Source: Emiliania huxleyi CCMP1516 (taxonomy: Eukaryota > Haptophyta > Isochrysidales > Noelaerhabdaceae). Taken from it: 64,000 nt of DNA. The translations under genes and the position numbers were made by a program. Positions 1 through 9,813 of this stretch are shown here, one piece after another. The stretch's first letter is position 1, and each line of letters begins with the position of its first letter. The stretch spans positions 1,461,565 to 1,525,564 of the forward strand of contig NW_005199770.1 in assembly GCF_000372725.1 (NCBI RefSeq), written 5' to 3'. The notes under the pieces are model-generated. The model saw only the letters and a list, made by a program, of their open reading frames with translations, searched no databases and was not told the DNA's origin.

Positions 1-119
1 TACCTGCAGCTGTGAATAGGCGCCTGCGAGAGGGTCGCGGAGGGGCGAGCTGTAGAAAGCGTCTCTTCATACCTGCAGCTGTGAATAGGCGCCTGCGAGA
101 GGGTCGCGGAGGGGCGAGC
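1..119 (+). repeat. Tandem exon copies separated by a short intron filler
   Basis: Positions 20-50 and 89-119 are identical 31-nt copies starting GCGCCTGCGAGAGGG. Each is preceded by the same filler ending in GCAGCTGTGAATAG (1-19, partial, and 51-88). The filler resembles the one in the next intron (630-668). Read as splicing, 20-88 is a GC-AG intron whose first 31 nt duplicate the following exon. The second copy continues the reading frame of the acidic-tract gene. Confidence 0.6.
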
Positions 120-836
120 CAGCTCTCTACGTGCGCGACGAGGAGGAGGAGGAGGGGGAGGAGGAGGGCGAGGAGGAGGAGGAGGAGGAGGAGGGGGGGG
201 AGGAGGAGGGCGAGGAGGAGGAGGAGGAGGAGGCAGGGGAGGAGGCAGAGGAGGAGGCAGACGAGGAGGAGGAGGGCGAGGAGGAGGGCGGGGGCGAGGA
301 GGGCGAGGAGGAGGGCGAGGAGGAGGGCGAGGAGGAGGGGGAGGAGGAGGGCGAGGAGGAGGGCGAGGAGGAGGGCGAGGAGGAGGGGGAGGAGGAGGGC
401 GAGGAGGAGGGCGAGGAGGAGGGCGAGGGGGAGGGCGAGGGGGAGGAGGAGGGGGAGGGCGAGGGGGAGGGCGAGGGGGAGGGCGAGGGCGAAGAGGCGG
501 AGGAGGAAGCGCGACGAAGCAAGCAACAGCGCCTCGACGCCTCCTCGAGGGCAGAGAGCTCATTCTTCCCCGTCTCCTCCGTCGCCAAGCTCGGCCAGGC
601 GCTCCTCGACCTCGCGGAGAGGCCGAGGGTGTGAACAGCGTCTCTTCACAACCTGCAGCTGTGAACAGGCGCTCCTCGACCTCGCGGAGCGGCCGAGGGG
701 CGCGGCGGCTGCCGGCGCCGGCAAGGCTCGGTCCGCCGCCCCCGCCCCCGCTCCCGCCGTGCCTGTGGCCACTGCGTGGCCGTGGGATCGGCCGCCGAAG
801 CGAAAGGCGCCCACCCCGAGAATGCGGAGCTCGTGA
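89..836 (+). CDS. Acidic-tract protein, 3' exons (partial gene)
   Basis: Two exons are joined, 89-598 and 669-836 (stop TGA). The frame from 89 stays open into a Glu/Gly tract (about 135-500, GAG/GAGGAG repeats), then reads a more complex stretch containing SSVAKLGQALLDLAERPRG and ends in a basic tail, RPPKRKAPTPRMRSS. The intron 599-668 is GC-AG. It starts with a copy of the downstream exon (GCGCTCCTCGACCTCGCGGA) and carries a hairpin-like filler. Joining at CAG|GCG keeps the frame and preserves QALLDLAERPRG, which supports the splice. The 5' end lies outside the window or in earlier exons. No family is recognised; the acidic tract followed by a basic tail suggests a nuclear or nucleolar protein, which is inference only. 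The purine tract also reads as open low-complexity frames on the other strand, which are shadows. Confidence 0.45.
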
Positions 837-1177
837 GAGAGTCGTCGTCGGTGACGACCAAGACGACCGCCTCGAGTCCTGCATTTGCGATCTAGAAAGC
901 CGTATCTACTATCTTTTTCCAGTGCATCTCAATCTCCGCGGCGTCGAGGAGGCTGCCACAGTGCGTCCCGAGAGGCCCCCCGCCGAAAGCGTAAGCGAAA
1001 CGCGACACGGCCAACGCCGTATTTACTTTATACCTGTGCCGGCCTCGCCCTCCTCGGGAGACTCATGAGTCGATGTCGTGCGTGGCCCGATCATAGACTA
1101 ACAATTCGATAGATTATCGATAGCCGGTGTACGTGTGGCGGCTAGCGGTTTCCACAGCGGAGACCACCTCTAGCCCC
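837..1177. other. Intergenic, no gene seen
   Basis: Between two convergent genes. Ordinary GC-rich sequence with a locally AT-rich stretch near 1090-1125. I see no gene, RNA or strong repeat here; 3' UTRs of both neighbours probably fall in it. Confidence 0.4.
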
Positions 1178-1774
1178 TCACGAGTCCGCCTGCATCATTG
1201 CTGGCGGCGCATCACTAATGGGCTCCCTGCGATGGGCAATAAAGGAGAGTGCGACATTCCACACAAAGTCGCACGAGGCCACGCAGCGGACTCGGTACGC
1301 GGCCGGCACCATGCTGAAGATGACAAACTGGGCCGGTAGCCAGAAGCTCAGGCAGGAGGCAACGCTCATCGCCCAGTTGCGGCGCAGCCCGTCCGCCATC
1401 TCGGCGCTGCTCTCGCCGCGCAGGGCGCCCGTTCCGAGGTAGAAGGCTGGCAGGTAGAGGAAGGGCACGTGCACGAAGTTGTCGCACAGCGTGGCGACGG
1501 CGCCAGAGACGTTCGGGCTCGGGCTGCGGAAGAGCGATGCGGCGATGCGCGGGTAGAGGGAGTAAAGAGGCGTGCAGACTCCTCCGATGTAGAGCCCCGT
1601 GAAGGTCGAGAAGGCGAACGAGCGCCTCCAGTCGTAGCTCGGCGCCGCCTCGTCTGGAGGCAACACGGCGAGTCCACTCTCGAGCCGCTGGCAGACAAAG
1701 TCAGCGGAGCCGCCGGCGACGCCGGCGAAGCTGATGTCGCGAGCTAGGCTTCGTAGCCGCGACGCTCTCAGCAT
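1178..1774 (-). CDS. Mpv17/PMP22 family membrane protein
   Basis: Single exon, 198 aa, starting at the ATG at 1774 (MLRASRLRSLARDISFAG); a longer upstream frame lacks a family match. The C-terminal half holds the Mpv17/PMP22 signature: NWAMSVASCLSFWLPAQFVIF, then VPAAYRVRCVASCDFVWNVALSFI, with the typical W-x-P-x-Q-F-x-x-F and P-x-x-Y-R pattern. The length matches the family (about 175-200 aa, four membrane spans). Known members sit in the inner mitochondrial or peroxisomal membrane and affect membrane permeability or metabolite balance; the substrate is unknown. The basic, Arg-rich N-terminus would suit a mitochondrial or plastid location (inference). It follows the dehydrogenase gene on the same strand after 208 bp. 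Confidence 0.9.
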   Translation of the reverse strand: MLRASRLRSLARDISFAGVAGGSADFVCQRLESGLAVLPPDEAAPSYDWRRSFAFSTFTGLYIGGVCTPLYSLYPRIAASLFRSPSPNVSGAVATLCDNFVHVPFLYLPAFYLGTGALRGESSAEMADGLRRNWAMSVASCLSFWLPAQFVIFSMVPAAYRVRCVASCDFVWNVALSFIAHRREPISDAPPAMMQADS

Positions 1775-1982
1775 GCTGATCGTCGTGCGTCTGGTCGTTG
1801 GCTGCTGGTATGTCGTAGTCTGCGGCCAGGATGGCGGGAGCAGGAACACGCAGTGCTTTCCCCCCTGAAAAAGAAATAATTGTTCCGACGTCACCTTACC
1901 CCATCCCTCCCTTGGTGCAGTGTGCTCGTTCAAGCAGCGCCTATGAGGGAAATAACGGCAAAAGATACCAGGTACACGTATA

Positions 1983-3259
1983 TCAGAACCCCCGCGCCAC
2001 CCTCGCGTACTCGGCCTTGTACTCCTCCGACCAGCGCGAGAGCGGCGCGCGGCGGAAGACGAGGTCGTCCATCGCCCACTGCATCCGCCCGTCGTCCATC
2101 GCGCGCGTCGTCTCGCCGTCGGCGCAGATGACGTAGAAGGGCGTGCCGGCGGCGATGGCGCCAAAGAGCTCGTCAATCACCTGGTCGGGCTGCCACGCGC
2201 CGCGCTCCCTCCACTTTTCCGCCGCGTACGCGCGATCGACGACGCCATTGTACTCGCGCTCGTCCTTGGCGCGGTCGGGCTTAAAGGCGGCGCCCTCGAC
2301 CCACTTGTCGCCGCGCGTGCGGATCATGGTGTTGACGCAGCCCGGCACGAGCAGGAAGGCGTTCACCTGCTCGCCGCGACAATGCTGAAGAGGCGCCGCG
2401 CACAGGCGCGGGTCCAGGCACAGGAGCAGAGGAGGCGTTCACCCGGCAGCCGTCCGTTGAGCGGAGCTGGTGCTGGAGCGCCTCGGTCAGCACCTGCGCA
2501 GGGGCGACTCGGGACTACGACGCGACGAAGGGCCCCGTACTCTGCCACCACTCATCGCCTCGACTCTCCGTCCCCCGCCCCACACCACCACACCCACCCT
2601 CGCCACCACCGCACCTTGACGCCCGCCTTGGAGACGTTGTACGCCGTGTCACCCGGCGGCATCGTGATGCCCTGCTTCGACCCGGTGTTGACGATGACAG
2701 ACGGCTCGGCCTGCTCCACCATGCTCGGCGCGAAGGCGAGGCCGCCGTGGTAGACGCCCAGCAGGTTCGTGTCCAGGATCACCTTCCAGCGGTCGGGGTG
2801 CTCATAAGGGCCGCACCGGTTGTTGGACTGCATCGCCGCGTTGTTCATCAGCAGGTGGACGGCGCCAAACGCGGCGTACGCGGCGTCGCGTGCCGCGCGC
2901 ACGTCCGCCTCGACGCGGCAGTCGCACCTTTGCACCACGACCGACCCCTTCGGCGCGCCGGCGGCCTCGCATTCGGCCTGCACTGAGGTGGCGTCCGGCA
3001 CATCGATGTCGGCGAGCATCACCTTCATGCCCAGCGCGACGCAGCGCAGCGCTGCGCATCGGCCGATGCCGGAGCCGGAGCCAATGATGACGGCCACCTT
3101 GCCGGTCGCGAGCACGCCAGCCGTGTCGACTGGCGCATGCTGGCGCAGCGCACCGCGAGGCGGAGAGTTCGGGCGCAGCAGCCGCAGGACGCACACAGAC
3201 GCCGCGGCACCGAGGGCAGCGCCGACGAGGGCGCTGCGTGCGTCCATATACATGCACAT
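1983..3259 (-). CDS. Short-chain dehydrogenase/reductase (SDR), three exons
   Basis: Exons 2615-3259, 2443-2493 and 1983-2366 give about 359 aa. ATGs at 3259 and 3247 are both possible; either leaves an N-terminal hydrophobic anchor (SALVGAALGAAASVCVLRLL). Rossmann motif GSGSGIG near residue 60, NNAAMQ near 140, the catalytic Ser in NTGSKQG and the YNVSKAGVK motif (Y-x-x-x-K) identify a classical SDR using NAD(P)H. The C-terminal exon (DGETTRAMDDGRMQWAMDDL) continues the substrate-binding part. Intron 2367-2442 begins with a near copy of exon 3 (GTGAACGCCT), and splicing there restores CRVNAFLLVPG; intron 2494-2614 is GT-AG and shares only GTGC. Substrate unknown; the anchor suggests an ER, lipid-droplet or plastid membrane. 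Confidence 0.88.
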
Positions 3260-3930
3260 GCTGTTGGTCGACAGGAGCGGGCAGAAAGCAAGCTGGAGGC
3301 GGAGAGGGCGGCGGAGCTATTATTCCCCCCCACCCCCACTTTCCCCACCACCACCACCACCACCACCACAGAGTCGGAGGCTGTGCCCCCCCCCCCCCCC
3401 CCCCCCTCCAAGACCGCCAGGTACTGAGTTTCTTTTGTCGCAACATTCTTTTCTTTTCTTTGTGTTGGTAGCGAAGATTGGTGTGACGCGTCCAGTCCAC
3501 GCAGGCGTGTTTTCTGACCGCCGACCGTGAGTTGTCCCTGGTGTGACTATTTATTTTCAGGACGTCCTCAGCCTCCACTGGCATAACCACATTTGTCCTA
3601 TACGCTCAAACTATACGAGAGAGGACTCCCTGTTGTGCCTGCTGCCCACTCTCCGTGTCGCGATGCGCTCCCCCCACTCCCGTCCCCTGATCGATTCGCG
3701 ACGTCTAATTAACCGCTTCCCTCTCCTTTTCCTTTCCACAAAATGCGCACCAGTGCACACTCAGGACACACGGACACGCCACACGGGTGCATGTAAGGTC
3801 GATACATGTTCATGTACACAACAGTACGGATAACCTCTCTCCTTCTCCCATCCCTGAGACGGTTTACAACAGGGGCTCCGTGCGTCCCTCGGGCTCGGCC
3901 GGACACGGTCCCAGGACCCAGCTCGAGATG
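3260..3930. other. Intergenic with simple repeats
   Basis: Holds a CCA tract (about 3346-3370) and a run of 20-odd C (about 3385-3407), then pyrimidine-rich ATTCTTTTCTTTTC (3445-3460). 3600-3900 is non-repetitive, with short direct CATGTACA motifs near 3800-3830. This is the 5' side of the SDR gene and the 3' side of the glycosyltransferase gene. No gene supported. Confidence 0.4.
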
Positions 3931-6843
3931 TTAGCTCTCTTTGCGGAGCCTCGCGGGCTCGCTCGAGCTTGCGATCGCGGTACCTCCCGGACACTCTGGT
4001 GCCTCGAACGGCGCCCCCGACGGCGGGAGCAGCGTCGGCTTGCGGGATCCGGGAAGCCAGCGCGCGAGCTCCGGCCGGCAGCTTCCCACGCAGAGCCTTG
4101 CCGAACGCGCGACGCAGGCGCCGCACGTCCGGTTGAGCGCCTGCAGCACCGAGATAGCCCGAGATCAGCCGAGATCTTCGATATCAGCCGGGATTGCCCG
4201 AGATCAGCCGAGAGTGCCCGAGGCGGCCCGAACGCCCGGTGGTGCGCCTGCAGCACCCTCGGGTTCGCGTCGAGCTGTCGCTGGCGCCGGCTGCTGCGCC
4301 AGAAGCCGTGCGCCTCCCACACCCGCTTGCGGAACGCGGGCCAGCAGGTCTCGCCTGCCCACCACGCCTAATTGAGTATTAGTTCATACTCATGGTAGTT
4401 GGTAATTAACCAGCACGTCCCGCCCGCCCACCACACCTTGCTGCGCGACGCGTGCGAGCCGCGCTCGTGCAGCACAAACGCGTCCGGCGCCACCTCCATC
4501 CGCACCCTCCTCGCCGCGAGCTCGTAGTGCAGCGAGAGGCGGTTCTTGCCGTAGCCGACAAACGACTCGTCGTACGGAGGCAGCACCGAGCGGTGCACGA
4601 GCAAGTACGGCTCGCACATGTACGTATAGGGCGAGGCGAAGGGCTCGGTGGCACCGCGCCACTGCTCGAGCCGGTCACAAGCGTGAGAGGCCTGCGCCTG
4701 CTCTTCAAAGATCTCGAGTGATCTCGGGCGGCCTCGGGCGATCTCGGGTGATCTCTAGTGGACTCTAGTGAACTCGGTTGACCTCGGTTGAACTCGGTTG
4801 AACTCGGGTGAACTCGGGTGAACTCGGGTGAACTCGGGTGAACTCTGGCGCGCTGAGGTCATCTCGGGTGATGATCTCGGGTGATCTGCGCCTGCTTCTC
4901 AAAGACTCCGGCGCCGCTGCGGTCGAGCCGGTCGAGCAGCTCGCCCTTGCTGCGGATGACTTCCCCCTCGGCTGCCTCAAAGGCGGGCAGCACGTAGCTT
5001 AGCCCCGTGTCTGCGCGCACAGCGCGCGCGTACCGGTCGAGCGTGCGCGCGACGTCGCCGCAGCAGAACGAGAAGTCGACGTCGAGCACCAGCGCAACAT
5101 CCGCGGCGCCGCACGCGTCGAGGGCAACGTTGCGCAGCAGGTTGGTGGGGAAGAGGTCGCCTATTCAGTCAACAACCCGCCGAGGTGACCTGAGATGACC
5201 CGAGATTCCGCAGCAGGTTGGCGGGGGAAAGAGGTCGCCGAACAGCCCGCCGCGGCCTCTTCGCACGTACGGCCTCGCTCCTGACGGCCGGTTCGGCACG
5301 AGGGAGAGCGCGATGCGCCCGGGCGAGGCCGGCAGTGACCCTCCCGGCGCCGCGAGCGCTCGCAGGCCGAGGGCGGCGTCGCGCGTGAAGTTGTGGCTCA
5401 GAAAGGCCACCGAGAGCAGGCCGGGCCACGACGTGGCCAGCCGGTGCAGTGCGCCCACACGGTCCGCCGTAGCCGCAACCGCGACACAGATGCCGCCCCC
5501 CTGCCGATCGGCCGCCTCCCCCGGCGCGCCACCTCCTCCTCCCGGTGTCTCAGTGGCCGGCGCGGGGCTAGACCCATTCCGCAGCAGCAGCAGCGCCGCG
5601 TCGACGATCGAGCGATCGCGCAGCTGCCGCGTGGCAAAGTGGTTCGCATTGATGCGGCAGACGGCGGCCAGCATCTCGTCCCACCTCGAGCAATTAATCT
5701 CGAGTGATCGAGTGATCTCGAGTGATCTCGGGCCATCTAGGGTCATCTCGGGAGATCTCGGGAGATCTCGTCCCACCTCCGCCGAGGCGGCAGCCAGCGC
5801 AGCAGCGTGGCCGCGTCGTCGGCGGCCGCCTCCGGGACGACGACCGCGGCGCCGCTCCAGTCGACGAGAGGCTCGAGGGGCAGGCTCAGCCCGTCCGCCA
5901 GCACGACCTACATGAAGGGACAGAGAAGCTTCAGAGACGGCTCCGGTGTGCTGCCGTGCCGAGCCTGCCAGCGCGACCGGGATCGCACACGCGCCAACCG
6001 CCTCGGAGAAGCGGTAGTTCCACCTACTTCCCTCGAGCCGTCTCTGAGTCTTCGCTGATCCCTCCTGCCCCCGCCCCTCGAGGAGCCCTGGTTCCACCGG
6101 TTGTCCCCGCGAGGCACCAGCACGAAGGTCGAGTTCATGCTCCGCCGGTACCGCTCGCGCACGCTCGCGCTGTACTTGATGCGGCCTCCGTGCGCGCTGT
6201 CGGGTGTCCCGAGCTCGTCCGAGCAGACGAAGCTCACACGGAACGAGTCGTTGCCGCGCTGCCCGTGGAGGCTGGCGTTGAGGCGAGGCCGGACAAGGCT
6301 GCGGCAGCCGTGTTGCCTCGCCCACGAAGCGGCGGGCGGCGCACACTTGCCCATGTAGCTGAGGGTGTAGCGGCGCGCCGCGTGCGCCGGTGGCAGCGCG
6401 GGCCCCTCGTAAAAGTGGCGTGGCGCCTGCGCCACGCCGCGAAGGGCTTGCCGCCGGTCGTCGAGGCACGAGCGGTGGTCGAGGAGGTCGGGTGAGTTCC
6501 AGAGGATGTCTGCGCGGTGGAAGGCGGCCTCCCAGGCCGGAGGGCAAACGCCGCTCCGGCCGCAGTCGATCCCGTGCCCCCACTGCCAGGAGCCGACCAG
6601 GTACGGGCACTGCGGCGGGCGTGGCCACCGCACCAGGCGGAGCAGCTGAGAGCCGTTCACGTCCTTGCGGAAGCTGCGCACGCCCTCGTGGTAAATCTGG
6701 AGGAAGCCGTGGCGCAGCCGGCAAATCCGGCCGTCGGTGCCGGCCGGGCTGTGCGAGCCGGGCGGGCAGGGAGGGCAGGAGGACGGCGGCGGCGGCGGCG
6801 GCAGTGGCAGCGGTTTCGCGCCGGAGGCGTGGGGGGGGTTGTC
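3931..6843 (-). CDS. Glycosyltransferase with exostosin-like (GT47) and LARGE-like (GT49) parts
   Basis: Eight exons, reading down the minus strand: up to 6843-6098, 6023-5978, 5907-5777, 5684-5239, 5160-4907, 4712-4437, 4367-4248, 4140-3931; all joins keep frame. The N-terminal part has exostosin features: YTLSYMGKC, then [20 protein letters not shown] and [18 protein letters not shown]. The C-terminal part matches the LARGE/B4GAT1 family: [11 protein letters not shown] (DxD-type motif), [53 protein letters not shown] and [13 protein letters not shown]47 and GT49 enzymes build glycosaminoglycan- or matriglycan-like chains in the Golgi; one chain carrying both suggests coupled polymer synthesis (inference). 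No in-frame ATG occurs between 6843 and 6682, so the true start is unresolved. All seven introns begin with a copy of the next exon. Confidence 0.85.
4713..4906 (-). repeat. Tandem-repeat intron filler (GAACTCGGGT-type)
   Basis: 194-nt intron of the glycosyltransferase gene, made of about 10-nt degenerate repeats (GAACTCGGGT and GATCTCGGGT on the plus strand). It starts, on the coding strand, with GTCTTTGAGAAGCAGGCGCA, a near copy of the exon after it (ATCTTTGAAGAGCAGGCGCA). The other six introns (4141-4247, 4368-4436, 5161-5238, 5685-5776, 5908-5977, 6024-6097) have the same plan. Confidence 0.75.
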
Positions 6844-6892
6844 TTAACGAGGTCGGCGGGCGACCGGCGGGCGGAAACACTCGAGAAAAGTG

Positions 6893-6901
6893 AATTCTTT
6901 T
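6893..6901 (+). promoter_or_regulatory. Candidate initiator-like motif AATTCTTTT
   Basis: GAATTCTTTTGCC lies 61-69 nt upstream of the SufA/IscA ATG. The same AATTCTTTT string sits upstream of the P2 gene (38641) and the coiled-coil gene (53321). Proposed as a transcription-start element from position alone. Confidence 0.3.
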
Positions 6902-6961
6902 GCCTTGCGTGTTGGGCGGTCTGCCGAGCTGCGCGCGCCTCCAACAGTGTTATCTCCTGTG

Positions 6962-7677
6962 ATGAGACTAATTTTGCTGGTCCTGTTCGCCTCGCTGCGC
7001 GCGGCGTCCTCGTACCTCGCGCCTCCGCCGGCCGCCCTCACGCGCACGCGCCTCGCCGTCGTCAGCAGTGGAGGAGCGGAAACCGCATTGCCGGTTCGCG
7101 CTCGCGCGTTGCTGTGCGCGAGGCCGACCCTGCTGCGCGCTTGCCCTCGGCTGGACGGCGGCGCGGCGCAGGATTCCATAATTTCCTTCTCCGAGCGTGC
7201 GCTCACGCAGATTCAGGAGCTGCGCGAGAAGTCGGGGAAGGAGCGGGCGTGCTTGCGGATGGGCGTGCGTGCGGGCGGCTGCAGCGGGATGTCGTGCGCT
7301 CCGCCCCCGGCCCGCGTGCGGCGCGGCGCAAGTCTCCGCGCCCCCACCGCCGCCCTCTCCCCCTGCAGATACGTCATGGATTTCATGGAGGAGGGCGAGA
7401 TAGACGAGAAGGATACCACCATCGACTACGAGCAGGTTTGCCGCCACCGCGCGCGGGGCCTCTGAGTCGAAGTCTCCGTCCGCGCGCCACTCCTCCCACG
7501 CCGCCGCGCCCCTCGCGTGTGCAGGGCACGATCCGCTGCGTGATCGACCCAAAGTCTCTCATGTTTCTGTACGGGCTGCAGCTCGACTACAGCGACGAGC
7601 TCATCGGCGGCGGCTTCTCGTTTGCGAACCCGAACGCGGAGGAGACGTGCGGCTGCGGGAAGAGCTTCGGCGTGTAG
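6962..7677 (+). CDS. Plastid-type SufA/IscA (HesB) iron-sulphur carrier
   Basis: Exons 6962-7293, 7369-7435 and 7525-7677 give 183 aa. The ATG at 6962 opens a hydrophobic leader ([20 protein letters not shown]) followed by an Ala/Arg-rich stretch, as in the two-part leaders of secondary plastids, although the usual Phe after the cleavage site is Tyr here. The mature part has the A-type carrier signature with its three Cys: [17 protein letters not shown], then [39 protein letters not shown]. Family role: accepts Fe-S clusters and passes them to apoproteins, here probably in the SUF system of the plastid. The two introns (7294-7368, 7436-7524) are GT-AG without clear exon duplication, so they may be older. 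Start region is 120 bp from the divergent glycosyltransferase exon. Confidence 0.92.
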
Positions 7678-8061
7678 CCGCGCGGAGAGTGACGGCAAGG
7701 AGGGACGACGAAGATGGGGAGCGGGAAGGGATCGAGTGTGAGTCGCCCACCGTGTACCGAAAGCGTGGGTTTTGCGTGTTGCTTGGGGCAGGGAAATCTT
7801 TCCTCCTCCGCCTGGCGCTGCGCGATTATCGCGAAGACTGATCGAAGAAGAAATTCCGCTGTGGCACCTAAACGGCACTCTGCGCTGCACCTCCGCCGGG
7901 CTAGCCGTCGCCATCTTGTTCGCGGCTCCGTCAGGCCGTCTTGTGCGCACAAAATCGGCACTCTGCGGTGACATATGTCAGCAGCATGCCTCCTCTTCTC
8001 CGGCCTCGCATTGCTCCACCCTGCCCTTCGCTCTGAGCCCTCTCGCTCTCGGCATGCCACC
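7678..8061. other. Intergenic, no gene seen
   Basis: 3' region of the SufA/IscA gene and 5' region of the next plus-strand gene. GC-rich, no clear repeat, no convincing reading frame. Confidence 0.35.
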
Positions 8062-9425
8062 ATGACCGTCGTGGGCGCAGAGATGCCACCACCACTCAGC
8101 GAGTGGGGCTGCGACGCTGCGCTGTGGAAGAGGCTGCCGCTCGGCGCCTGCCGTGACCTGACGCGGTTCGCGGGCTCTGGAGAGGAGGAGCTGGCGCGCC
8201 GGAGGCTCGCAACCATGCGTGAGATCCTCGAAATAGCTAAAGAGCCGAGTGGAACCTGGCAGAAGGAGACGTGGGACGAGGCTGTCGCAACATGGGAGGC
8301 GGCCAAGGCGGCGGAGGAGGCAGCGGCGGCGGCGGCGGCAAAGGAGGCAAAGAAAGCGGCGGCAAAGGCGGCAAGGGAGGCAGCAGCTGCGGCGGATCAG
8401 GCAGCGGCTGCGGCGGCGGAGGAGGCGGCCGCGAAGAAGACGGCGCAGGAGGAGGAGGCGCTTAAAGGCGGCCGAGGCAGTCGCGGCGGCTGCCGGTGCG
8501 AAGCCGGCGACGGAGTTTGTGATGCCGTGCAAGACGCTCCCGGCGGGCTGCAACGGCGACGTCGACGCGCTCACTCCCGACATGCTGAAGTCCCTCTCGC
8601 CGTCCGAGCTCGGCGCGGTGATCTGCGCCCTCGAGGATAAAATCTTCCGCTCGCCTCCATTCGAGAAGCCAAACGAGGCGGCGCGGCGGCGCAACCTGGC
8701 CATCGCGCTGTTTGCGACCGAGCAGTGGCCAAAGGTGGCGTACCCTAAGATTCTCACCCCTCCTCCCCTGTTCTACGCAGGGCTCTCTCTCTGGCGTTGC
8801 GCCTCACGCGCGGCATCCTCTGCCACAGGTGCTGCCGAACGGACGGGTCGTCCTGACCAGCTGCCGGGGGAAGGACGCGCTGATGCACTACGTCATGGGC
8901 CGGTCAAAAGAGCACTGCATGACGGGCTACCTCGCGGCGAAGGCGCCTCTCTCCTCCTCTCGCGTGCGCCTTCCAAGCGGCGCCCTGACAGACCTCCTCC
9001 CCTCTCCGCCGCGCCTCCTCCCTTGCGCAGGAGGTGATCAAGCACTACGAGCAGGCGGTCAAGCTGCGGCCCGACTATCTCCCCATAGCCATACCTCCCC
9101 ATACCTCCCCATATCTCCCCATATCTCCCCCTATCTCCCCATATCTCCGCATCTCTGGAGGCAGGCGGTCAAGCTGCAGCCTGACTACCCCGCGGCAGCC
9201 GAGGGGCTCGCGCGGGCGAGAGCCGTCGACCTCGACCAACTCTGCGAGGCGGGTGGCTCGCTGCCGGCGCCGACGCATGCGCCCGTGCCGGCTGAGGCGC
9301 CCGCCGCCGCTGCCACCGCGACGGCTGCCGCACCCCCCGCTACTGGCGCCGCGCAGGCCGAGGCTGCACCCGACCTGCCGGAGCGAGTGGCGCCGTCCGG
9401 CTTCGAGTGGGGCGGCACGTTCTGA
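8062..9425 (+). CDS. Ala/Lys-rich protein with TPR-like tail, family not recognised
   Basis: Exons 8062-8734, 8829-8942, 9031-9054 and 9165-9425. Starts MTVVGAEMPPPLSEWGCDAA. Residues about 75-135 are an Ala/Glu/Lys-rich coiled coil, followed by TEFVMPCKTLPAGCNGDVDA, LTPDMLKSLSPSELGAVICA, LPNGRVVLTSCRGKDALMHY and a short TPR-like helix pair, HYEQAVKLQPDYPAAAEGLA. Near 8468 (AAAGGCGGCC) the frame must move by one base to go from EEEALK to AAEAVAAAAG: one extra G, a sequencing slip, or a hidden intron. Intron 9055-9164 is GC-AG, opens with an approximately 25-nt copy of the next exon (GCGGTCAAGCTGC) and is filled with CATATCTCCC repeats. No function assigned. Confidence 0.6.
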
Positions 9426-9813
9426 GGCGCGCGGAAGGCGCGAACTAGAACCGGGACGAGGTTCGCTTCAAAGGTCGAGACCTCGACAAGAGGTCCGGAT
9501 GCGCCGCGGCTCGACGAGCTTGTCTCGACCGAGTGTTCCGTGCGCGGTCCTCGGGCTAGGCCTTCGCGGTCTGGTGTACCTGTGTTGGTGCCAGAAAGAA
9601 AGAAAAAGAGAGAGCACAAACGAGGGATGGGGGAGGAGGACAGGGTCCCCACCTGCACGAGCATGCGAGTTCACGCCACAGCCTGCGTGTGGAAATTCCA
9701 CTTCGTCGACTTTTGGTGCCATTCCCGAGTTGTGGTGCCGCAGCCGCCGACCGACACTCCACAAAGGGAGCCGACAGTCGCGTCGACAGCGGCGTGCTCT
9801 CGGAAGCACTATC
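9426..9813. other. Intergenic with a dispersed-repeat copy
   Basis: Around 9570-9660 lies a piece of a dispersed repeat: GTGTACCTGTGTTGGTGCCAG, a GAAAGAAAG run, then GAGGGATGGGGGAGGAGGAC and GGTCCCCACCTGCACGAGC. Parts recur near 15800, 23510, 38450, 52800, 53200, 61420 and (reversed) 62320. Confidence 0.5.

Noticed and set aside
138-510. Long open frames on both strands through the GAGGAG tract (poly-Ser, poly-Arg)
   Set aside because: Low-complexity purine tract keeps several frames open by chance; only the Glu frame connects to sensible spliced protein.
4713-4906. CRISPR-like array of short regular repeats
   Set aside because: The units are contiguous 10-nt tandem repeats without unique spacers, inside a eukaryotic intron.
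8400-8480. Programmed ribosomal frameshift in the Ala-rich gene
   Set aside because: No convincing slippery heptamer with structure; an extra G in AAAGGCGG or a draft error is simpler.
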